Positions 8,846 to 16,702 of a stretch of DNA of 64,000 nt are shown in pieces. Each line of letters opens with the position of its first letter. The stretch's first letter is position 1. A model generated the notes under the pieces. That model saw only the letters and a list, made by a program, of their open reading frames with translations, was not told the origin of the DNA and ran no database searches. The position numbers and the translations under genes are program-made. The stretch is from contig CAYWTB010000001.1 of NCBI GenBank assembly GCA_964461135.1, forward strand, positions 1-64,000. Direction: 5' to 3'. Source of the stretch: RQOF01 sp964461135. Lineage in GTDB: Bacteria; Calditrichota; Calditrichia; RBG-13-44-9.

Positions 8846-9613
8846 TTAAATGGGACCCTCCGGATATTGGGTAAATTCGGAAATGGAATCGATCATCTTC
8901 CGGACGCGCTTATCATACGGATTTAATTCCAGAGCTTTATTAAGACTGTAGAGCGCCTCATGGTGTCTTTCCAGATTGTTATAAGCCTTGCCCAGGTGAT
9001 AATAAGCCGCTTCGTGATCCGGATGAACTTTCAGAAGCCTTCGCAGTACTTTTATGGCCTCTTTATTCTCTCCCATGGTTAAATAAATGATTGCCAGGTC
9101 ATATAAGGTAATGAAGGACTGCGGGTCCCTCTTCAGTGAATTCAGCAAAGATTCGATTGCCTGGTGTGTATGGCCTGCCCGGTAATTCATGAGGCCCAGC
9201 CAGTAATATGCCATGCTGAATTCCGGGTCAATTTCCACCACGTGGTGCATGGATTTTATAGCCTGGTTTAGCTGAGCAGACCGGAAATAACACAGACTCA
9301 AATGATAATGAGCAAGTGCAAAATTGGGATCGATTTCCAGGATTTCCTCAAATGTTGAAATTGCTTTCTTAATGTGGCCTTTTAAATAATACAGGTGTCC
9401 CAGATCATGACGGTATGATATATTTTCAGGTTCCTGGCTGATTTTCTTCTTTATTTTCTCAATTGCATCCTGCAGCTTTACGGTATCCGAAAATTTTTCG
9501 TTGCCAATTTTAAATTGAGATGATTTTACAGTTTTTTTTGAACTTTTCTTGGCATCAGACAATTTTTTAATCCCCTTTTCCTTTATCTCAACACAGTCTA
9601 CAACGGAACACAT
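8846..9613 (-). CDS. tetratricopeptide repeat protein
   Basis: A 255-residue protein with a lysine-rich N-terminus (residues 1-45) followed by about six TPR units from residue 65 on (repeated xLGxxYxxxGxxxxAIxxxxxxLxxxP pattern, for example YYLKGHIKKAISTFEEILEIDP). TPR arrays bind partner proteins. No signal peptide is visible, so it is probably cytosolic. The first ATG overlaps the end of the DUF35 gene by 16 bases, which suggests translational coupling; a start a little further in is also possible. The position between the HMG-CoA genes and hdrA1 would fit a scaffold for the Kor/Hdr/thiolase enzymes, but this is inference. Confidence 0.75.
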   Translation of the reverse strand: MCSVVDCVEIKEKGIKKLSDAKKSSKKTVKSSQFKIGNEKFSDTVKLQDAIEKIKKKISQEPENISYRHDLGHLYYLKGHIKKAISTFEEILEIDPNFALAHYHLSLCYFRSAQLNQAIKSMHHVVEIDPEFSMAYYWLGLMNYRAGHTHQAIESLLNSLKRDPQSFITLYDLAIIYLTMGENKEAIKVLRRLLKVHPDHEAAYYHLGKAYNNLERHHEALYSLNKALELNPYDKRVRKMIDSISEFTQYPEGPI

Positions 9614-9987
9614 TTATATCCGTAATGGATAATTCCTGCCGCACCGTCCTCCGAAATACGGCGGAATTCTATTCTTAAGGGCATTCCGGTGGCCAGTTTT
9701 TTCAAATCGCAATCCGAAATCTGTGAAAGAATCTTTACGCCTTCTTTTAAACGCACAATTCCAATGGCATAGGGAACCTGGTCTGAAAACCGGGAAGGAG
9801 CTACATGAATGATGGTATAGGTTTCCAGATTCCCTTCCCTGGAAAGGGTAATGGTTTCAAATTTCCGTTCTCCGCATTCTGCACAAACCAGCCTTTTCGG
9901 GAAATGAACATTTCCGCACTTCCGGCATTTTCCGGCTTCCATTCGGTAGCGATGAGGCATTTCGCGCCAATATTTTGAGACTGACAT
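9598..9987 (-). CDS. DUF35 zinc-ribbon/OB-fold protein of the thiolase-HMGCS complex
   Basis: A 129-residue protein with a zinc ribbon CRKCGNVHFPKRLVCAECG (residues 20-38) followed by an OB-fold (ETYTIIHVAPSRF... and later IVRLKEGVKIL). This is the DUF35 family. In archaea a DUF35 protein bridges acetoacetyl-CoA thiolase and HMG-CoA synthase and holds a shared CoA site, letting the second, exergonic step pull the first. The gene order HMGCS-thiolase-DUF35 seen here is the archaeal one. Its ATG overlaps the thiolase stop by one base (TAATG), showing translational coupling. Cytosolic. Confidence 0.87.
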   Translation of the reverse strand: MSVSKYWREMPHRYRMEAGKCRKCGNVHFPKRLVCAECGERKFETITLSREGNLETYTIIHVAPSRFSDQVPYAIGIVRLKEGVKILSQISDCDLKKLATGMPLRIEFRRISEDGAAGIIHYGYKCVPL

Positions 9988-11147
9988 TACACCACCTCCA
10001 AAATATGAACAAGAGTACTTCCCCCGCTTCCTCCCATGTTCTGGGAAAGGCCGGTTCGGGCGTTTTCCACCTGCCGGGCACCGCCCTCCCCCCGCAGCTG
10101 AGTGACAATTTCCACAATCTGAGCAACTCCGGTAGCTCCCACCGGATGACCTTTCGATTTCAATCCTCCGCTCACATTTACCGGGATCTTACCTCCCAAC
10201 CGTGTTGCGCCTGAGGCTGTAGCGTCCCCGCCCTTCCCCCGGGCTGCAAAGCCCAATTCTTCAATCACACATATTTCTGCGATGGTAAAACAATCATGAA
10301 CCTCACACAGGTCAATTTTTTCCGGGGAAGTTTCTGCCATTTTGTAGGCCAGTTGTGCTGCTTTTGCGGTTGCCGGCAGGGAGGTCAGATCGGATCGGTT
10401 GTGTAACGCTATGCTGGCTGTGGCATGACCGAAGCCTTTTATTCTTACCGGAGGTTTTTTGGATATCTTTTTAGCCAGATCCAGCGGGCACAGGATTATG
10501 GCGGCAGCTCCATCGGTTATGGGTGAGCAATCCAGGATTCGGAGGGGATCGGCAATCATAACCGAATTCATAACCTGTTCTAGGGTTATTTTCTGAGGGT
10601 ACTGAGCCAGCGGATTCATTGAACCGTGGTAGTGATTTTTCACCGCCACTTCGGCCAGCTGTTCACGGGTAGTACCGTATTTCAGCATATGAGATCTGGC
10701 CATCATAGCGTACAGTCCCGGAAAAGTGATGCCATGATAAACCTCGTAATCCTGGTCGGCAGCGGTAGCCAGTGCATAGGTAGCTTCATCCGTACCCACA
10801 TCAGTCATTTTTTCCACCCCACCCACCAAAACCACGTCGCTTAATCCCAGGGCAACATCCATATAACCCATTTTTACAGCCAGGCCTCCCGATGCACAAG
10901 CGGATTCCACCCGGGCTGCCGGAATGGGGGTTACTCCCAGGTAATCTGCCATAAGGGCAGCCAGGTGTTCCTGGCCGGTAAAAATTCCCGCTGTCATATT
11001 ACCAATATACATGGAGTCGATCTTATCCACCCCGGCATCATCAATAGCGGATTGTGCAGCCTCCACAAAAATATCCCGCAGAGAACTCTCCCATAATTCC
11101 CCCCATCTGCTCAAACCAATGCCAATCACTGCTACATCACGACTCAC
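9987..11147 (-). CDS. acetyl-CoA acetyltransferase, archaeal/SCP-type thiolase
   Basis: A 386-residue thiolase that condenses two acetyl-CoA to acetoacetyl-CoA, or cleaves it. Visible: nucleophile region VESACASGG (Cys about 84), CEVHDCF, and the C-terminal SKGHPVGATG holding the active-site His. It lacks the C-terminal CxG cysteine of the classical AtoB/PhaA type, which marks the SCP-type subfamily used by archaea together with DUF35 and HMGCS. It lies 39 bases after HMGCS and overlaps the DUF35 gene. Feeding acetoacetyl-CoA directly to HMGCS is the likely job. Confidence 0.87.
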   Translation of the reverse strand: MSRDVAVIGIGLSRWGELWESSLRDIFVEAAQSAIDDAGVDKIDSMYIGNMTAGIFTGQEHLAALMADYLGVTPIPAARVESACASGGLAVKMGYMDVALGLSDVVLVGGVEKMTDVGTDEATYALATAADQDYEVYHGITFPGLYAMMARSHMLKYGTTREQLAEVAVKNHYHGSMNPLAQYPQKITLEQVMNSVMIADPLRILDCSPITDGAAAIILCPLDLAKKISKKPPVRIKGFGHATASIALHNRSDLTSLPATAKAAQLAYKMAETSPEKIDLCEVHDCFTIAEICVIEELGFAARGKGGDATASGATRLGGKIPVNVSGGLKSKGHPVGATGVAQIVEIVTQLRGEGGARQVENARTGLSQNMGGSGGSTLVHILEVV

Positions 11148-11186
11148 ATTCCGCTCCTTGTTTTTGCCTGCTCATATTTATTGCCA

Positions 11187-12233
11187 TCAACTGTTTTTAA
11201 TTATTTTTCGCCGGTATTTCGAATAAAGACCATAATCGAGATATATTTTTTCACCCTGAATGAGATCCCACGTTTTAGGAGCAGCGTCCCTCACCCTGCT
11301 GATTCTGTCGGTAATCTTCCAGATAAAGCCGTCGCTTCCCGCACCCGAGCCGTAAGATACCATAAAGATCAAATCCCCGGGATTTGACACATCCAGGATG
11401 GCGGTTAGTCCCAGGGGCGACGAACCGGAGTAGGTATTTCCGATTTTAGGGCAGAGTAATCCCTGTGAAATCTGATCCTTGCTGAAACCCAGCATTTGTC
11501 CCACCTTGGTGGGGAATTTTCCGTTGGGCTGATGGAACACGGCATAAGCAAAATCGGATGGTTTCAATCCCGATTTATCCAGCATTGTTTTACCACACTG
11601 ATATACGTGCTTAAAATACGCGGGCTCGCCGGTAAAACGGCCACCATGTTGCGGATAGAACTGGTGTTCCCGGCGCCAGAAGTCCGGTGTATCACTCATG
11701 AAGGAAAAGGTGAGTTCACAGCTAGCAATCAAATTATCTTTTCCCATGATAAAAGCCGCCGCACCGGCCGAGGCTGTATACTCCAAGGCATCGCCGGGCG
11801 CGCCCTGGGAAGTATCCGCCCCCACCGCCAGGGCGTATTTCATGCTGCCGGCCTTTACCAACTGCAGGGCAACAAACATTGCCTCCGTTCCCGCTTTACA
11901 GGCAAATTCAAAATCGGCGCAATGGGCGTCCGGAGTGGCACCGATAGCTTCTCCCAGGGTTGTCCCGCTGGGTTTAACGGCATAAGGGTGCGATTCAGAA
12001 CCCACATAAACCGCTCCGATATCCGAGGCCCGGATACCTGCTCTGGCCAATGCCCGGCGGGACGCTTCCACAGACATGGTAATGGTATCCTGATCGGGAG
12101 CAGGCACGGACTTTTCCTCTACCATTAATCCCTTACGGTAACTTTCCGCATCTGCCCCCCACTGGCGGGCGATTTCTTCAACCCGGATCCGATATTTTGG
12201 AACATAACTGCCATATCCAACAATACCAACCAT
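11187..12233 (-). CDS. hydroxymethylglutaryl-CoA synthase, archaeal type
   Basis: A 348-residue enzyme that joins acetyl-CoA and acetoacetyl-CoA to HMG-CoA. It starts MVGIVGYGSYVPKYRI and carries the catalytic cysteine in FEFACKAGTEAM (about residue 110), an HQPNGKFP histidine motif and a GNTYSGSSP segment, all in the order of the archaeal HMGCS subfamily, which is about 350 residues and shorter than eukaryotic forms. With the next two genes it reproduces the archaeal thiolase/HMGCS/DUF35 unit. The product HMG-CoA normally goes to mevalonate and isoprenoids; HMG-CoA reductase is not in the window. Use in leucine or acetoacetate catabolism is an alternative. Confidence 0.88.
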   Translation of the reverse strand: MVGIVGYGSYVPKYRIRVEEIARQWGADAESYRKGLMVEEKSVPAPDQDTITMSVEASRRALARAGIRASDIGAVYVGSESHPYAVKPSGTTLGEAIGATPDAHCADFEFACKAGTEAMFVALQLVKAGSMKYALAVGADTSQGAPGDALEYTASAGAAAFIMGKDNLIASCELTFSFMSDTPDFWRREHQFYPQHGGRFTGEPAYFKHVYQCGKTMLDKSGLKPSDFAYAVFHQPNGKFPTKVGQMLGFSKDQISQGLLCPKIGNTYSGSSPLGLTAILDVSNPGDLIFMVSYGSGAGSDGFIWKITDRISRVRDAAPKTWDLIQGEKIYLDYGLYSKYRRKIIKNS

Positions 12234-12296
12234 ACCATTCTCCTTGTCTTAAATACAGCCCTGACCAAAGAACTTCAATCTCTTTGGACCTGAATA

Positions 12297-13550
12297 TCAG
12301 GCGATTGCCGGTTTAAAAATAAATGTGGCAACGGTTTTGTCATCGCCGCCCATATTGATCATCATCCCATAAGGTCTCCCGGATGTTAACGGAACCTGGT
12401 ACTCCTCCGCCCTTCCGGTCAGTTGCTGCCAGAGATCTACCGCCTGGCGGACACCCGTCCCGCCGGTAGGATGACCAAATCCGATAAGTCCACCGCTGGC
12501 ATTTACAGGTATTTGGCCGCCTATAGCCGTCTTTTTTTCACTGATAAAATCCGCAGCTTCCCCTTCCTCCACTATGCAGGCGGCTTCCAGGGCAAGTAAC
12601 GCCGTTATGGTAAAACAATCATGAATTTCCATGACACCGATGTCGGACGGTTTCAATCCTGCGCTTTCATAGGCTTTTTCGACTGCTTTCTGAGTGGTGG
12701 TCAATCGGGTAAGATCTTTTGGCGGTTGCTTAATATCATCAACGGCGATTCCCAGAGATACCAGTTCAATGGCATCCCTGCGATCAATATTCAGTTTTTT
12801 TAAGCCGTCTTCAGAAGCGACAATCAGGGCAGAACCTCCGTCAGTCACTTTGGAGCAATCAAAAACGTTTAAATGCTCAACAAAATACTTGGGATTGGGT
12901 GGAGTCATACCAGAGGCAAAAAGATCGTCAGTGGAATTATGATATTCCTGGGCCTTGGGATTTTTCCGGGCATTTTGAATCGCCTGTTCATACCAGTGTG
13001 CCATGGCAGTCCGTATTTTTTCCTGGCCGTACTTCCGGTAGCAGGCACCCGCCCTCTGAGAAAATTTGTCAGGAAAGAAATGCGCATGACCTTCTTTTCT
13101 TTCTCCCTCATAGTACCCTGCCCCGGCCAGAAAATCTGCCCCATATACCGCTTTTACCGAGTTCTGTACCTCAACTCCCACTGTCAGGACAACATCGGAA
13201 ATTCCGGAGAGAACACTTTTTATGGCGGTATAGACACCTAATCCACCCGAACCACAGGCTCCTTCAATACGGGAGCATGGTTTATACAATAAGGACGGAT
13301 CAATGGAGGGAATGAAAGCGGCCAGATTGCCCTGACGGTTGAAACGTGCAGCCATAAAATTTGATACCACACCTTCATCGATCAGGTCAGCCCGGTTATT
13401 AATCCGGGCAATTGCCCCTTTCCCGGCTTCAATGATGTAATAATCAATTCCCGGCCGCGGTTTTTTAGGATGAAATTCTCTTCGTCCCGATCCTAAAAAT
13501 ACCGTATTATAACCAGCGGTCAGAAATACAGGTTTAGTTAATTTATTCAT
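12297..13550 (-). CDS. thiolase family protein (second SCP-type thiolase)
   Basis: A 417-residue thiolase-fold enzyme distinct from the one at 9987-11147. Visible: IEGACGSGGLGV with the nucleophilic Cys (about residue 98), MEIHDCFT, and SGGLIGFGHPTGGTG with the active-site His. It also belongs to the SCP/acetyl-CoA acetyltransferase-like group. It lies 46 bases after the 3-hydroxyacyl-CoA dehydrogenase and 63 before HMGCS. Pairing with the dehydrogenase suggests thiolytic cleavage of a 3-oxoacyl-CoA, while the other thiolase serves HMG-CoA synthesis. Chain-length specificity cannot be told from sequence alone. Confidence 0.83.
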   Translation of the reverse strand: MNKLTKPVFLTAGYNTVFLGSGRREFHPKKPRPGIDYYIIEAGKGAIARINNRADLIDEGVVSNFMAARFNRQGNLAAFIPSIDPSLLYKPCSRIEGACGSGGLGVYTAIKSVLSGISDVVLTVGVEVQNSVKAVYGADFLAGAGYYEGERKEGHAHFFPDKFSQRAGACYRKYGQEKIRTAMAHWYEQAIQNARKNPKAQEYHNSTDDLFASGMTPPNPKYFVEHLNVFDCSKVTDGGSALIVASEDGLKKLNIDRRDAIELVSLGIAVDDIKQPPKDLTRLTTTQKAVEKAYESAGLKPSDIGVMEIHDCFTITALLALEAACIVEEGEAADFISEKKTAIGGQIPVNASGGLIGFGHPTGGTGVRQAVDLWQQLTGRAEEYQVPLTSGRPYGMMINMGGDDKTVATFIFKPAIA

Positions 13551-13596
13551 ATTATCCCCGGTTTTTTAATCACAACTGTAGCACCTGATATTTTCA

Positions 13597-14937
13597 TTAA
13601 ATATATTGATTTATGGGTCCATACAGATGATAGAACCCATTGAGCAACACCCCATTTACATCATCTTCCGAGCGGGCGACTCCGCTCTTCACCAGATTCC
13701 CGGCAATTTCCTTACTGTTCCGGAGATAATCCCTGGCCAGCACGGCACCCGGAGTGCCATCGGATTTAAGATTCCGGAAATATTGGGCAAGCTTTTCCTC
13801 CTTTTGAGGATCGCTCAGCAGTGCCCTCCAGGGAACAAATCCCAGCGGAGGATTTCCGGTTTTTTCTTCTGTTTTTTGCTTCCAGTCTCCTTCCTCAAAC
13901 AGACGGTACCCGGATTTATCCGGATCATATACTCCGGATGGCCGGTTCTTTTCATACTTTAAGAATCCGTCTTTCTGGCTTCCCTCCGGATTCTGACCTC
14001 CCAGAACTTTCTGTTCGACCAGTTCATCAACTACCTTACTGTGCAGCTTCTCCTTTGGAAAATGAGGATTCATGGTTCGGAGAATACATTGAAACACATC
14101 AATTCCCACGTAATCAATTAGTTGAAAAATACCCATGGGGCGGATGAGAAAATCCTGACTGATTCGATTGAGAATATAAACCCCCTCTACAAAACCGTAT
14201 TCTTTCTGCAATTTTTCTACCTGATCCAGAGCATACAACCCATCGCGCATGAAGTGCCCGTTGCCAATAAAACCAGCCACATCATTGGATGGAATGAGAG
14301 TTTTTCGTAGCCGTTTTCCGAGCTCCAGTCCCAATTCATGAAGCTCCGGATTTAATCCAACGGGCGAAATCACCTCTACCAGTTTCTGGACTGCCGGCGG
14401 ATTGTAGAAATGATAACCGATGATTCTGCCACCTAATCCTGCCTGCTTATCCAGGAAACCTATGGGAATTGAGGAGGTGTTGGTGAGAAAGAACGCATCG
14501 TCTGAGCAAATCTTTTTTACTTTTTTCAGCAGAGATATCTTTAAATCCGCATCTTCCAGAACTGCTTCGAATATCATCCGTGAATTTTTCAACTGGCTCA
14601 TATCAGTACTGATCCGGATATTCAGGAAAAAATCATTCACAAACTGGTTAATGAACTCATGATTTTCCACCAGTTCCTGATGATCCTGGTATGCTTTCCG
14701 TAACATCCCGATATTTCTTTCCGCATGCTTGACAGCCTGGGTTCGGAGGTACTGCAGCAATCCTTCCAGCCTGGCGGCATCAGTATCAATGAGGTGCAAT
14801 TCGCAGGTATCGTTTTTATGTTCGGGTGACAGACGCTGCATGGTCATTTCCTGGCCCATCAAAAGAGCAATTCCGCTTCCCATTTTGCCGGCAGCACCTA
14901 TTACACCCACATTACAAAGACGTTCATTCAATGTCAT
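13597..14937 (-). CDS. 3-hydroxyacyl-CoA dehydrogenase
   Basis: A 446-residue protein. The N-terminal NAD-binding fold has VIGAAGKMGSGIALLMG near residue 12, a variant of GxGxxG, then TNTSSIPIGFLDKQAG and IGYHFYNPPAVQKLVEVI, the signature region with the catalytic His of 3-hydroxyacyl-CoA dehydrogenases. A C-terminal 3HCDH-like helical domain follows, extended by about 100 residues compared with the usual 280-320. It has no enoyl-CoA hydratase domain. It would oxidise 3-hydroxyacyl-CoA to 3-oxoacyl-CoA with NAD. Neighbours are two thiolases and Hdr-like proteins, which fits beta-oxidation-like steps tied to electron transfer. Confidence 0.83.
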   Translation of the reverse strand: MTLNERLCNVGVIGAAGKMGSGIALLMGQEMTMQRLSPEHKNDTCELHLIDTDAARLEGLLQYLRTQAVKHAERNIGMLRKAYQDHQELVENHEFINQFVNDFFLNIRISTDMSQLKNSRMIFEAVLEDADLKISLLKKVKKICSDDAFFLTNTSSIPIGFLDKQAGLGGRIIGYHFYNPPAVQKLVEVISPVGLNPELHELGLELGKRLRKTLIPSNDVAGFIGNGHFMRDGLYALDQVEKLQKEYGFVEGVYILNRISQDFLIRPMGIFQLIDYVGIDVFQCILRTMNPHFPKEKLHSKVVDELVEQKVLGGQNPEGSQKDGFLKYEKNRPSGVYDPDKSGYRLFEEGDWKQKTEEKTGNPPLGFVPWRALLSDPQKEEKLAQYFRNLKSDGTPGAVLARDYLRNSKEIAGNLVKSGVARSEDDVNGVLLNGFYHLYGPINQYI

Positions 14938-15004
14938 GCTCTACCTTTCTGGTATAAAGATTCTGGTATTACAGTTTCATACACTTCTATGCAATCTGAT
15001 TATA

Positions 15005-16147
15005 CTAATTCAGGTTTTCGGCAATAATCTCTGTCAGATCTTTAATTTTAAAGGATATCTCTTCTTTTAACTGCTTATCCAGAAGAGCACACTGAAAGTG
15101 TATCTGGCACTTGGGACAGGAGGTCACCAGAATATCTGATCCGGTTGCCTGAGCTTCCCTTAAACGCCGGGCCTGAATCTGTTTTGAAATCTGCGAACAG
15201 TTCATCCAGCTGCTTACCCCGCAACAGATGGCTCGTTTATGATGGTGAGCCATCTCGGTCAGTGAAAGCCCTTTCAGCTGAGACAATGCCTGCCGGGGAG
15301 CATCATAAATACCCATATGCCTGCCCAGGCGGCAGGGATCCTGAAAACAGGCGGTAAGCGGTTGACCTTTCAATGAAACAGTGGTTTCGGGGAGCCGTTG
15401 TGCTAAAAACTCACTCACATGCTGCACTTCAAAATCAAGCTTTCCGAATAGTCCGGCGTATTCGACTTTCAGGGTGCGATAACATTCGGGGCAGGCGGTA
15501 ATGACGTATTTGGCTCCCGATTTTTTAATCTGTTCAATGTTCTGTTCAGCCAGTTTTCGAAAATTCTTTAAATCCCCGTTCCAGTAAAAATCATGTCCGC
15601 AACATTTTTCATTGGGCAATACCTGGGGTTTAATATCGAAATGATTCAAAATTTTCATCATACTGCGGGCAATATTTAAAGGCTGGACCTCAAGATCAGA
15701 AAACAGCGCCTCATAGTAAGGCAGGCAACCCACAAAGTATAAATAATCTCCAGACGTTGATGTCTGGTATTCTTTGCTTAGCCAGTCCAGCCGCTGCTGT
15801 TTGAGATCGGGTGAGGTCATGATTTTTAGAATTGAATCCAGAATGCCGCCATGGGAGCAGGTACCTTCGCGGTTCTCCACGCCCATAAATTGCCGCATCA
15901 GCTGAATAAACTCGATATATTTTATATGAGACGGGCAGATGGTATCACATTGCTGACAGGTTAAACAGGACCACAAATCCGCTCCCTTCAGTCCATCAGG
16001 ATGAGTATTCCTTATGGATCTGATCAGGATAAGCCGTGGAGAAAAAGTCTTCGAATGACGGGAAACCGGGCACACACCGGTGCATTTGCCACATTCCAGA
16101 CAGGCAAAGGCATTGGTTTCCTGAATTTGTTTAAAATTAAATTCCAT
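15005..16147 (-). CDS. HdrD-like Fe-S oxidoreductase (HdrC-HdrB fusion)
   Basis: A 380-residue protein with an N-terminal pair of [4Fe-4S] motifs (CLECGKCTGVCP from Cys17 and CLTCQQCDTICP near residue 61), followed by two CCG domains: NEKCCGHDFYW with ITACPECYRT, and FQDPCRLGRH, RAICCGVSSW and VTSCPKCQIHF. This is the fused HdrC+HdrB plan of HdrD/GlpC-type proteins. It would accept electrons from the HdrA/MvhD proteins encoded just upstream and reduce a disulfide or other acceptor. It has no membrane segment. It lies 26 bases after mvhD. It is a second catalytic Hdr module besides HdrC-HdrB at 900-2425. Confidence 0.84.
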   Translation of the reverse strand: MEFNFKQIQETNAFACLECGKCTGVCPVSRHSKTFSPRLILIRSIRNTHPDGLKGADLWSCLTCQQCDTICPSHIKYIEFIQLMRQFMGVENREGTCSHGGILDSILKIMTSPDLKQQRLDWLSKEYQTSTSGDYLYFVGCLPYYEALFSDLEVQPLNIARSMMKILNHFDIKPQVLPNEKCCGHDFYWNGDLKNFRKLAEQNIEQIKKSGAKYVITACPECYRTLKVEYAGLFGKLDFEVQHVSEFLAQRLPETTVSLKGQPLTACFQDPCRLGRHMGIYDAPRQALSQLKGLSLTEMAHHHKRAICCGVSSWMNCSQISKQIQARRLREAQATGSDILVTSCPKCQIHFQCALLDKQLKEEISFKIKDLTEIIAENLN

Positions 16148-16173
16148 GTCGAAATTCCACTTTCATTTAATAT

Positions 16174-16653
16174 TTAAGCATTGGCGGCAATTTTATCTTT
16201 TTGTGCGGAGACGCTGTCTTCCTTAATGGATTTCAGGGGAGTAGGTCCCAGCTTCCTCACCTCTTCCACCATTTCCTTAACAACTTTTACAAACTTGGGA
16301 AATTCAGCTGCAGAGATGAATTCCTGCCGTATTCTTTCCTTCTCAAATCCCAGCATTCTGACCACTGCCTTCAGTTTTTTATATTGTTCCGCCGCCTTGC
16401 GGGCACCGAAACTGTAATGGCAATCCTCAAAGTGGCAGCCGGATACCAGTACTCCGTCCGCTCCCATCTCCAGCGCTTTCAGGACATGTGCGGGATTGAC
16501 CCGTCCCATGCACATGGTACGAATGATCCGGATATTGGCAGGATACTGCATCCGGTTAATCCCGGCGGAATCAGCCGCGGGATAACTGCACCAGTTACAG
16601 GCGAATACGACAATCCTCGGTTCAAACTCTTTCTTTGCAGCTTTTCGGGTCAT
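16174..16653 (-). CDS. mvhD: MvhD-like [2Fe-2S] electron-transfer protein
   Basis: A 159-residue stand-alone MvhD/FlpD-domain protein: VVFACNWCSYPAADSAG, RTMCMGRVNPAHVL and VSGCHFEDCHYSFGARKA, with all cysteines expected for the [2Fe-2S] cluster. MvhD links HdrA to a hydrogenase, formate dehydrogenase or other electron donor; none of those is encoded in this window. It lies 49 bases after hdrA2, which lacks an MvhD domain, so this protein probably supplies it in trans. The same domain is fused to the C-terminus of the other HdrA. Confidence 0.87.
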   Translation of the reverse strand: MTRKAAKKEFEPRIVVFACNWCSYPAADSAGINRMQYPANIRIIRTMCMGRVNPAHVLKALEMGADGVLVSGCHFEDCHYSFGARKAAEQYKKLKAVVRMLGFEKERIRQEFISAAEFPKFVKVVKEMVEEVRKLGPTPLKSIKEDSVSAQKDKIAANA

Positions 16654-16702
16654 GTGTTAGTCTTTCTCCTGTCCGGTTGAACTCTCCTGCGGGACTGCAT
16701 TT

